Assembly (NCBI RefSeq): GCF_964340395.1
Contig: NC_135564.1
Coordinates: 18,519,431 to 18,581,430 of the forward strand
Reading direction: 5' to 3'
DNA length: 62,000 bases
Origin: Glandiceps talaboti
Lineage: Eukaryota > Hemichordata > Enteropneusta > Spengelidae
The notes beneath the pieces are model-generated. The model was not told where the DNA came from and made no database searches. It was given only the letters and a program-made list of their open reading frames with translations. The position numbers and the translations under genes are program-made. Below, one piece after another: positions 21,640-31,664 of this stretch. The number at the start of each line of letters is the position of its first letter. Position 1 is the stretch's first letter.

Positions 21640-22203
21640 GAAAACACAGGCACTTGAACCAATATCTATGAAAATATGAATAAAATAGAATAATGTAAAC
21701 TTACAGTGTCATCGTCAATCTTTGAATGTAACAGAAGAGCATATATCTTGAGTATGTATACTATCCTACATGCAAGCTTCAGTACATGTATACATATGGG
21801 GATGAAATTGTAATAATCCATCTGTAACTGAAGCTAAACCAATTTCAAAGAACTATGAAATTTATGGTCAAAGTTTCTCAAAATTATCTAAAAAAGAATA
21901 CTTTAAAAAATCAAGTGATAAGCTCAAATGATGGATTAACTTTTATCACTAAGAGCTTTGGAAAATTCTCAAATTCATTATTATCTTTGCATTCAGTACT
22001 GTAGTTTAGTGTTTTATTTATATTTATATTTATATTTATCTAGCATCTTTGTTCTTGTTGTTTTTGACTATAGATATGTATTTCTTACATTACTTCGTGT
22101 CAAATAAAATATACTATATATATACATTATCCTATCTACTTAAAGTATATAATATGTATACTTAGTAGATATGATAGTATATATACTGTAGTACATTTTT
22201 TTC

Positions 22204-22260
<57 letters not shown>

Positions 22261-22401
22261 ATAGGACAGTATACATTCGCAAGATATATGCTCTTCTGTT
22301 ACATTCAAAGATAGACCATGACACAATAGGTGTACATAATAATATATTCTATTTTATTCATATTTTCATAGATATTGGTTCAAGTGCCTGTGGTTGAAAA
22401 C
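21640..22401. mobile_element. 760-bp TIR element with 130-bp inverted ends
   Basis: Left arm 21640-21770 (ACAGGCACTTGAACC..GAATGTAACAGAAGAGCA) is the imperfect reverse complement of 22255-22401. The interior is AT-rich, has no coding capacity, and includes a (TAG)n microsatellite at 22204-22261. It lies in intron 1 of gene C. Confidence 0.85.
22204..22261. repeat. (TAG)n microsatellite
   Basis: About 19 TAG units inside the TIR element above. Confidence 0.97.
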
Positions 22402-22708
22402 TGGGGTATATGCAACAAATCATAGTGTCTGTCCGTAAATTAAACATATTTTTCTCTGCGTTGTGCCATACATGTAAATAGTCTTGTTTGCAGACAGATT
22501 ACAATACGGAATTTGATTCACAGACAAGGAAGAGTCAGAATGGACTCTCAATCGAATTACATGTACTCTGTCCGCAAGCAGGACTATGTGGCAATTTATA
22601 AAGTTGCCCAGAAGTGTACTCGGAGACAAATTCCGTATTATTTAATGGCTGTATGGTCTAGTCTAAGATGTTATACAAATGTACCAAGTTTGGTTCAATT
22701 TTCCATGA

Positions 22709-23514
<806 letters not shown>

Positions 23515-23599
<85 letters not shown>
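23515..23599. repeat. (CA)n microsatellite
   Basis: Pure CA run of about 85 bp. Confidence 0.97.
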
Positions 23600-23601
<2 letters not shown>

Positions 23602-24094
23602 CATCTAATGCCCCTCTATCCCCTTGGTGGTTAAGTGCTACACCCCCTGTTATGGGGAAAGATCAATTGTTCAATGCAGGATAAAAAAAATTAATTCTTT
23701 TACTTAGGGGGCGGGAGGAGGTCGAGCATTTTAGTTCTCATCCTACAAAATCAATTTTACTTTTAATGGATGTTTTATACCCCTAAATATCAAGTTTTCT
23801 TTAAAAATGTCAAATTGAAAAATGGAATTTTTGCTGTTGTAAATGCATGGCACTAAAATCTGTCAACAAAAGAACTGTTTTTTCCTCACTTCACACTGGC
23901 TTTGTGTTCATAGCACTACATACTGATTTGAAATTGACTGCTATTTTGAAACATTTTGCTTTTTTGGCCAATTTTATATAATAGTTAGAAGGGTGAGGGT
24001 CAGGCCTACGTATAAGAACTTAGTTTTTTATCGTATATTGAACTATTGATCTCATCCGCAAGATCAGTCAATCTTGATCATATACATTTACAAC

Positions 24095-24656
24095 AATAGT
24101 CCTGCTTGCAGACAGTGCACGTGTTTCACTCAACACCGTCCTGTGAAAAGCAATGTAACCCGCCTACATCGAGTGCGCCAGCAAAAGGCTGTCGCACCAA
24201 TTAGCACAAAAGAATTTTATACCCAGCTATCAAATATTAACAATCATTTGAATATCATACTCATTTTACATCTCTTTGATGATAGTAGTCACTGGTAAGA
24301 TCACAAAAAGTGTCTAAATCAGAACTTTTCCAGTTCCGGCTGTAATTTCAAATGTCGACCTTACAAACACAGCCATATTTGATCACAACATCCAATAGGG
24401 CATTGTACATAAGGAGGAAGCCTGAAATTATGGTTGCACTTGTGATTTCAGGATTTTTGGTCATCTGAACTGAGACTTTTGTAGCGACGGCGAGGTAAAT
24501 TACTAAATAGACTAAGTCAATTTATTGCTAATATTTGACCACAGGGTGCATTTAATTCTTTAGTTACCAGCATTTCTGGTAAGCCCAGGTTTCACGGCTG
24601 TCTCTTTGCAGGACGGAGGAGGAAGGGACAACTTACTCCATATGCAAGCAGGACTA
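24095..24656. mobile_element. Putative short-TIR element with AGTCCTGCTTGC ends
   Basis: ATAGTCCTGCTTGCAGACAG at 24096 and GCAAGCAGGACTA ending at 24655 are inverted over about 14 bp. The same terminal motif recurs at 10288, 10704, 10882 and 22571. The interior has no recognised coding sequence. The boundaries are tentative. Confidence 0.4.
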
Positions 24657-25020
24657 ATACAACAACAGCATGCAGTGTTATCACATGATTTATACATAAA
24701 ACATTGTCACTGTTTTTTGGATTCAAGTGTCCATATTGATGAGGATTTGATATTTATTTTGGATTTTTAATTTATAAAACAATTTTATCATGGCTTCCTA
24801 CTTGAACAATCAATGTGAAACAACAGAGACCAATGCAAGTCTGTGTTTGTAACTCAATAAATTACATAACAAATATCCAAATATTTGTATTTTATTTGAT
24901 AGGTATATCAAGTGTATATATAGTACAAACATCTACATGAAGAAGGCTACAGGAGAAGAGAAGGATTAGGAGAAAGGCAATTGATATATTCTCGTCATCC
25001 AAACTTTGCAATAATTATAG

Positions 25021-25029
25021 GCACAAGAC
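25021..25029 (+). promoter_or_regulatory. Start of coding exon, gene C (splice acceptor before it)
   Basis: ATAATTATAG ends at 25020. From there GCACAAGACATGG matches gene B and D coding sequence (AGACACAAGACATGG), while sequence before 25020 does not match. Homology breaking exactly at an AG supports an acceptor here. Confidence 0.5.
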
Positions 25030-26388
25030 ATGGAGAGAATAACAATCAAACAGGAAGACACTACCAGCAACCATGTGATTGTTCATATACACCATTATGG
25101 AGAAGATACCATAAAGGACAATTTGGTAGATTCACTTCACTGTCCCACTGGACTATCCACTGACAAAGATGAAAAACAGTCACAAGATACAAAAGATGTT
25201 TTGATAAAACAGGGAAAGAATATTAGTAACATAAACATTCCTTATTGTGAGAAAATAACTAGTCATGATTTGTCTGACAAAGTTCAAATTCATTCAAACA
25301 CTGATGTCTTTGGTGTGGCTGTGAAGGAGGAAAAGCAATCAGAGACAGAAAGAGAACATGTTGATTCTGTACAAAATTATTGGAAAGTAACAAGTGAAGA
25401 TTATCAAAGAGATGAAAACCCTGATCCTGCCCAAACTGTCCATCATGAGACAACTGACCAATCAGAGGTAGCAGAAGATGTTGACCAGAACACAGGATCT
25501 ATTGCTTATGAACGTCTTGCCCGGACAGAACCCTTTCCTGTTGGAATAAATCAAGTTGTGCTTGATTCTCATTTGAAGCCATCAAGTGCAAACGTTGACT
25601 CAGAACACGACATTGAAGGTCATTCATGGATACACAATGGTCATTATTTTTCTGAACAAAGTACGTTAACGACTGATTCCCTTCTCGATGATAGTAGTCA
25701 TCCAGACATTCTTATGAGTGGCCAACAAAAAACAGTTGTATGTAAAGAGTGTGGCAAACATTTTACAAAAAAGTCCACGCTGAGAGTTCACATGAGAATC
25801 CACAGAAATGAAAGACCATTTGTATGTAAAGAGTGTGGGAAAGATTTCACACGAAAGAATAGTTTGAAGGTCCATATTAGACGCCACACAAATGAAAGAC
25901 CTTTTAAATGTAATGAGTGTGGTAAAGGGTTTAACCATTCTTACAGTCTGACGTCACATAAAAGACTTCACACAAATGAAAGACCATATGTTTGTACAGA
26001 ATGTGGTAATGGGTTTACTAATAATACCTCTTTGAAGAATCACATCATATCCCACACAAATGAAAGACCATTTATATGTAAAGAGTGCGGCAATGGTTTT
26101 AAACGAAAACATGAATTGAAGGCTCATATAAGAATCCACAAAAATGAAAGACAGTTTGTATGTAAAGAGTGTGGTAAAGGGTTTAATGATGATAGCAATC
26201 TGAAGAATCATGTATTAAGAATTCACAAAAATGAAAGACCACATGTGTGCAAAGAATGTGGTAAAGGGTTTGTCCATGCGTCATATCTGAAGACACACTT
26301 AAGAATCCATACAAATGAAAGACCGTACATTGTAGGTGAAAAATGGGATGAAGCATACACTGAAAGTAGTTTAGAAGGTACATGTTAA
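25030..26388 (+). CDS. C2H2 zinc-finger protein C (452 aa, 7 fingers)
   Basis: Predicted nuclear DNA-binding protein. The ATG at 25030 corresponds to an internal Met of B and D (QDMER), so this paralogue lacks their first 45-55 residues unless another exon supplies them. Residues 1-65 hold two N-terminal repeat units (MERITIKQED; KDEKQSQDTKDVLIKQ). SUMO-type sites are IKQE (near 6) and VKEE (near 98). The family acidic block lies at 112-150. Seven fingers span about 236-430; finger 6 has H-X4-H. The eighth unit (NERPYIVGEKWDEAYTESS) keeps the linker but has lost both cysteines and histidines, so the array now ends in a dead finger and a stop. Fingers 3-5 align with fingers 7-9 of gene B. Linkers are TNERP or KNERP. 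The target is unknown. Confidence 0.9.
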   Translation: MERITIKQEDTTSNHVIVHIHHYGEDTIKDNLVDSLHCPTGLSTDKDEKQSQDTKDVLIKQGKNISNINIPYCEKITSHDLSDKVQIHSNTDVFGVAVKEEKQSETEREHVDSVQNYWKVTSEDYQRDENPDPAQTVHHETTDQSEVAEDVDQNTGSIAYERLARTEPFPVGINQVVLDSHLKPSSANVDSEHDIEGHSWIHNGHYFSEQSTLTTDSLLDDSSHPDILMSGQQKTVVCKECGKHFTKKSTLRVHMRIHRNERPFVCKECGKDFTRKNSLKVHIRRHTNERPFKCNECGKGFNHSYSLTSHKRLHTNERPYVCTECGNGFTNNTSLKNHIISHTNERPFICKECGNGFKRKHELKAHIRIHKNERQFVCKECGKGFNDDSNLKNHVLRIHKNERPHVCKECGKGFVHASYLKTHLRIHTNERPYIVGEKWDEAYTESSLEGTC

Positions 26389-26640
26389 TTACACCCCACC
26401 CAAAGAAAAGACCATTTGTATGTAGAGTGTGTATGTGTTGAAGTTGTAGTCCAAAAAGACACATAAAAATTCACAGAAATGAAAGATCATTCATAGGTAT
26501 CAGTTTAATGATAGTTCTAGTTTGACGGAATACATGAAATTCAACACAAATCGAAAACAATTTATATGTAATGAATTTGGCAAAAGGTTTAATCGAAGTA
26601 ATCATCATATATCACATTAGAATGAAATTAAAAATAATGA
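26389..26640 (+). pseudogene. Decayed zinc-finger sequence downstream of gene C
   Basis: Broken finger periodicity continues after the stop: AAAAGACCATTTGTATGTAGAG, AGACACATAAAAATTCACAG..AATGAAAGATCATTC, and ACAATTTATATGTAATGAA then TTTGGCAAAAGGTTTAATCG. Frames shift between units. As with gene B, the array was formerly longer. Confidence 0.65.
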
Positions 26641-26647
26641 AAAATGT

Positions 26648-26845
26648 AAGACCTTAGGGGCAATCACACAATGTCACACAAAGTGAACTTCATTCATCTA
26701 GGGGAGGGGGGTCTAACGTAATTGTGATTGCTGAACTTCATTTTCGCACTTGTTATGATGAACTGAGAAGGAAATTCCTCCCAAGATGGTTTTACAAAAA
26801 CCCTTCATTATATCGCTGGTAAGCTCATAAAATGTCACAAAGTTA
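26648..26845. mobile_element. Partial second copy of the 18765-19195 TIR element
   Basis: Shares AATGTCACACAA, GTGAACTTCATTCATCTAGG, a G-rich tract with GGTCT, and GTGATTGCTGAACTTCATTTTC..CACTT with 18775-18880. Both copies are downstream of a ZNF gene, so this may be a segmental duplication instead of independent insertion. Confidence 0.6.
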
Positions 26846-27157
26846 GCATGTTTCATTTATTATCCTTTCAAAATGAGAACCTAAGTTTCATACAGTGCAT
26901 CAGTTATCTTTTCAGAACTGAATGTTTTGTGTTGTATAAGCTCTTTGGGCATGTGGCTTTTATTGCAAATAAACTAGTCTATACATATACAAAACCATGT
27001 TTTCACTTAACATACCACTACACTACCTACATATAATATTGACCATTAATTAACAGATACAATATATTTTTATAAATAACTGATCAAGTTTTAGCACAAC
27101 TGCACAACTGAACTGATAAGGTTCAGTTGTGCTGTAGGCATGCACAGTGTCTGTCCG

Positions 27158-27158
<1 letters not shown>

Positions 27159-27218
<60 letters not shown>
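27159..27218. repeat. (GT)n microsatellite and adjoining interspersed repeat
   Basis: A pure GT run is followed by GATGACTCAAAAACCACTGG and ACCGATTGCTTTGGTATTTG to about 27480. Similar phrases (AAAAACTACTAGACCGATTA; GGGCCAATTGTTTTGATAGT) occur at 47715-48100. Confidence 0.8.
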
Positions 27219-27219
<1 letters not shown>

Positions 27220-27447
27220 ATGACTCAAAAACCACTGGACCGATTGCTTTGGTATTTGGTGGAGACGTTACTTGTGATGTCTAGTTTGGAAATTTTTCAA
27301 GGGAAAATGATTGCCTCACAAATGTGTGATTTGGGTCAAAAAATTAGCTTTTTGATAAAAAAAACAAACCCTTAATTAAACTCAAAAACTTGGCAGATCA
27401 GTCTGAAATTTGGTGGGAATGTTCTTAGGGGTGTTCATGACATGATG

Positions 27448-27715
27448 ACCCCATCAGGCTCAGTTAGTTTTGTTTATGAAAACAAACAAACAAATAAATA
27501 TATACTGACAATTATCAACAATAAAGTAATCACAAATAATTATCAACAATAATTAATGTTTCACTGTACCAAGAATTAGTGTATGTTTTCGCATATGAAA
27601 TAGTCACAATTCCACATACCCCATATACTGATTTGTGATTACTCTATTGTTGATGTTTGTCAATATTTATTTATTTATTTGTTTGCTTTCATAAACAAAA
27701 CTGAGCCTGAGTCCT
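27448..27715. mobile_element. 268-bp foldback element, copy 1
   Basis: Left arm 27448-27535 (CAGGCTCAGTTAGTTTTGTT..AACAAACAAACAAATAAATA) is the reverse complement of 27631-27715. Arms are about 85 bp. A related copy is at 28640-28945. Confidence 0.85.
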
Positions 27716-27920
27716 AGTCCCCTGTGTATAATAAAAAGCAGAACACATTTCTCCCAAAAAATACAGGTTTAAGTCTTGATATGTTTATTCATAAATAATT
27801 TATTTGAACAAATGAAAACAACAAATTACAGTAAATAGCGTGTTAAAGTTAAGTTGAAACAAATATTTACTGAATAAAATGGAAAATGGGGTGGGAGCGT
27901 AAAACAAATATTGTCATATA

Positions 27921-28373
27921 TATAGTCTAGTTCCAAACAGGGACAGTTTATTACGTATTAAACACTTGATCACTTTCCCCACCTAGTCTCACTCCCAGAC
28001 TCATGACTATCATCCCTTAGCTTTTTAAGGTGCACAAAGTGTGCCCTGAGTGGTGAAGCCATGAGAAGTGAGGGACTTTAGACTTGTCTCTTTCTTCTTG
28101 CAGCTAAGCCACTTGGCATACATACAAAGATTAGGGACGATAGTCACGAGTCTGGCAGCAAGACTACCCACCTCCAGTCTGTTTGAACTAAAATCACATG
28201 GGGATGTAACGACGTCATCATGTATATATTACCACAGTTGGTGTGTGTGTGTGTGTGTGGGGGGGGGGGGGTTAGCACATATATCTGTGCTCGAACAATG
28301 GCCTTGACTAGACTGGGAAAGTGATGAAGTTTTTAATACGAAATACACTATCCCTGTTTGGAACTAGACTATA
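27921..28373. mobile_element. 453-bp TIR element
   Basis: TATAGTCTAGTTCCAAACAG at 27921 is inverted at 28354-28373; the inverted arms extend about 55 bp. TA at both edges would suit a Tc1/mariner-type insertion but is not proof. No coding region inside; a (GT)n/(G)n tract is at 28239-28271. Confidence 0.8.
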
Positions 28374-28639
28374 ATTTATAGTAATGAGACTGTTTATTTG
28401 AGAAAACTGTACACAGTTGTGCTAACGATACATAATGAGTGAAAAGAGAAAGTTGGATAAAACAATTCCTTTCAAATACCAACATGCCAGCAAAAATTCT
28501 TACAAGAAAAAAGTAGCTTGGATTGAGCCTTAGATTAGGCCGGTTTATTGGGTTCTCCTGTTTTGATAATCACATATACACATGCATTACAGACTACCTG
28601 ATTGGTTTAGGAAGCAGTGACGGAAAATTCAAATCCCAG

Positions 28640-28945
28640 GATGGTGTTTATATTAAAGAAAGGAAAAGAAAACTGACAAACATCAACAACAGTCACTATC
28701 AACAATGATTCTATAGAACAAAAATTATTGTGTTTTTTTTTTATATGTGAAATGGTCACAATTGTACACATTGTCAACATTTTGCATATTGTAAAACATA
28801 GTTGCATGGAAATAAACATTGTTGATACTGATTTGTAATTACTCTGTTGTTGATTTTTGTCAGCGTTTATTTATTTTTGATGTTTGTTTGTTTGTTTGTT
28901 TGTTTGTTTTTGTAAAACATAACTATTAAACTCAGTCTTAGCGCC
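28640..28945. mobile_element. Foldback element, copy 2 (same family as 27448-27715)
   Basis: CTGACAAACATCAACAACAG on the left pairs with CTGTTGTTGATTTTTGTCAG on the right; the centre (GTGAAATGGTCACAATTGTACACA) resembles copy 1. The right end contains (TTTG)n and AACTCAGTCTTAGCGCCC. Confidence 0.7.
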
Positions 28946-29259
28946 CTATAGCAGATACATTATTTAGTCCTTCAAGTCGACTTGGGCGCGCGTCTTCGAC
29001 GTTTTGATTTGGCAAAAAAAAATTCATTGCTTCTTTCTCCACATTTTATTGTTTTCGATAAACAAGTGCAATAGCAAATGAATGATCGATACAACTTGCG
29101 TTTAATGAAAAAAAAATAAAAAGTAAGGGTTGGCTTTACATGTAATAGTTGGAGTTTACATAAATAGTTGGCTTACAATTATTGTCTAAATTCCTGCCGC
29201 CAGACATTATTTACATAATAGACTCTGCCCAAGCGATGACGCTACTGCCACAACGCGCT

Positions 29260-29438
29260 AGACCCCCCGCGACCTGGTGCAGCCTTTCCATCCAGTCTCG
29301 AATCTCTTGTGATAGTGAATCTCTTGTGTTCCACACAAAATGGCAGACATCGTGGACAGAATCAGTTCGTAATTTAACGTATCCGAAGGCAACATTGAAG
29401 CGGTCTTAGCGACATACTTATACCTAGTGAAAAGGTTG
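29260..29438 (+). other. Candidate non-coding first exon of ZNF gene D
   Basis: Contains AAAATGGCAGACATCGTGGAC opening an 10-codon uORF (29340-29372), GGCAACATTGAAGCGGTCTT and donor TTG|GTAAGCACAT with GT at 29439, then CATTCTCATTTC. The AAAATGGCAGA uORF start and TTGAAGC match the exon upstream of gene B. Acceptor is 31595; intron about 2.2 kb. GC-rich sequence just upstream (29240-29280) could be the promoter. Confidence 0.6.
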
Positions 29439-29999
29439 GTAAGCACATCTCATTCTCATTTCACTTACAATATTCACAGTCGGGTTTAAAAACGCCATGT
29501 ATTTACACACATAGTGTACCCAGAACAGTCTTCACTCAGTTGCCGAGTTGTCCTTTAGTAGCGTCGCGGAGTCAAGACAAGTCTAATACGAACTTGACCA
29601 GCCTATATACACGAGAATTCGGACAATAATGAAGTATTAGTTCGACGTATACAAAACTTTATACCTCCATGCGCCATGCATAGTCACAAGGTACACAGAT
29701 TACATTATTACTATGTTACTGTTAGATATAGATTTGACCTGATTTTGTCAAACTGCATACACTATACAGTCTCGAGACTTTAGCCTCGTTCGTGAATGCG
29801 AACGCCAGATCTTAGATTCACTCCGTTTTCGGAAGTAATTAGTTGTGCTACAGGTTCAAGCTTAGTAATACACAAAAACGAATGATAAGAATGGTATCTC
29901 TTGACAGGAAAACAGCAGTTAAAAAAGTCTCGTGTATAGCGAGATCTCATGTATGGCATACCCGGATGTAAATACCTCATATCTCAATCTCAGTTTACA
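29439..29999. other. Intron 1 of gene D, first part
   Basis: No coding region, RNA gene or clear repeat recognised. Confidence 0.3.
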
Positions 30000-30720
30000 G
30001 TGCAAACACTGTCCTTGCCATCTCGGCCGGCTGCCATGCGTGGAAGGTTTCTACAGTGCTGACAAAAATCATAACAGTACTTTCATATGAAGAGAAATGG
30101 CTGATTCCAATGTCCATGTGTGTACATGTTAAAATAAACAGTCAGTTTGTTCCAGTGTTGAAGACATGCATTATTGTATATGCAAACCAAGATGTAAATC
30201 ACCTATTTATTTGTATGTAAATTAATACGCAAATTATCCGTCATCTTTGCATGCTGTCCCACAGGGGCTTCAAATTGGCCACATCTGTTCACAAATTTTT
30301 GTTTTTGTTCATTGTTTACGTTCTTTCCTTACAAAAATGAGCATTTTGTTTGTATACTGTTTTTGCTGTTTAAAAAATATCTTTTACGTACAATGTGCCA
30401 TGTAATATATAATGTTTGAAAATCTGGAGTGTTTTTTTTTCTACATCAATTTTAACTCATTCTTTAGTTGGTTTTACATGTAATAAACCACCTTTACTCT
30501 CAGACAACTATATTTCTGTGATCTTTAATTACTGTACCAGCTGACTACCTTATTAATTATCTATGAGTTACATGTAGTTCTGAGTGCCCATAACCTTTGA
30601 CCCTTCCTTATCCCATACACCATTGAAAGAAAAAAGTAAAACAAAAAACAATTTGTAAACAAATACGGCCAATTTCAAGCCCCTGTGGTTGTCCTGGAGA
30701 GAACACTGTCTGCATATTAA
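30000..30720 (-). repeat. Interspersed repeat (second copy, split by an insertion)
   Basis: 30000-30259 and 30688-30720 together are the reverse complement of 18205-18530. The 428-bp element at 30260-30687 interrupts it. Confidence 0.75.
30260..30687. mobile_element. 428-bp TIR element nested in an older repeat
   Basis: CACAGGGGCTTCAAATTGGC at 30260 is inverted at the right end (GGCCAATTTCAAGCCCCTGTG ends at 30687); arms are about 50 bp. The flanks read GCTGTCC on the left and GTTGTCC on the right, a probable 7-bp target duplication with one change. The matching unoccupied site in the copy at 18205 confirms the insertion. No coding capacity. Confidence 0.85.
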
Positions 30721-31595
30721 CTCCAAAACTATATAATACATGGCCTTCGTTGAATTGTCTACCCCATATATTATCAGGTGTAAGCTTTCCTTTTGAATGT
30801 TGAACTGTTACCGAATCAGTTGGCCTTGATCTTCAGGGTCAGACATCACAGTATTAGTCACATGGAATTTATGTTTGGAAGGGATCTGTTTTCTGTGTAT
30901 TCTATGAATACTTGTTACTGTAAGTGTTCATCTAATACATGTATATGTATGCTAACGTCCATGAGGCAAGAGTGGACCATGGACAGTGGAGGAGAAAAAT
31001 ACAGTAGTTTAAATTTGGTGTATCTTGACAATTATGTGAAATTTATTTGAAGTGAAATAATGCAATATGACTCTCTCCAGAACCAAAACTTTATGAAAAT
31101 GCCATTATTTCCTGGAGTTGTGTGCCCTTTTAAGATATTGACCTGACAGAATTGAGCCCTTAAATTTCTCTTGGGCAATCTCACGTAACAAATTAATTGG
31201 CCTGTCAATAACTAACAATTTTAGGAGCCTGTAAAAGAAACTTCCATTTTAGTAACATTTACAGTTCAGTAACCAAGGGAACATTGGACACTGTATATGG
31301 AGGAGGAGGGGGGGGGGGGGTTCATATAGGAGTTGGAAACTTACATGTAGTTGCTAGTGAGTTGACAGAAGCTCTAAATCCTGGGTTCTAGAGTACAGAA
31401 GGCATACTATAATCCTAATTTTCAGTACCCACTCCCCAGTCACTGACAAGGAGACACACTGCCCTATCACACAAATACAAAATAATTGATTACTGTGTGA
31501 CTAAATACTATAAGTTTTTTTCTCTTTGGTATCTGCACTTTCATATTACAAAAGAAATACATGGAAATTAGAGTTATTTTTATCATTTTTAACAG
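30721..31595. other. Intron 1 of gene D, last part
   Basis: No gene seen. A (GGA)n/poly-G tract lies at 31298-31320, and the splice acceptor TTTTTAACAG ends at 31595. Confidence 0.4.
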
Positions 31596-31664
31596 ATTTT
31601 CAAGTTCCTGATGAATTGAGGATTTTCCTGGCTGATTAAAAGGTCAATCCAGATTCCACCAAAT

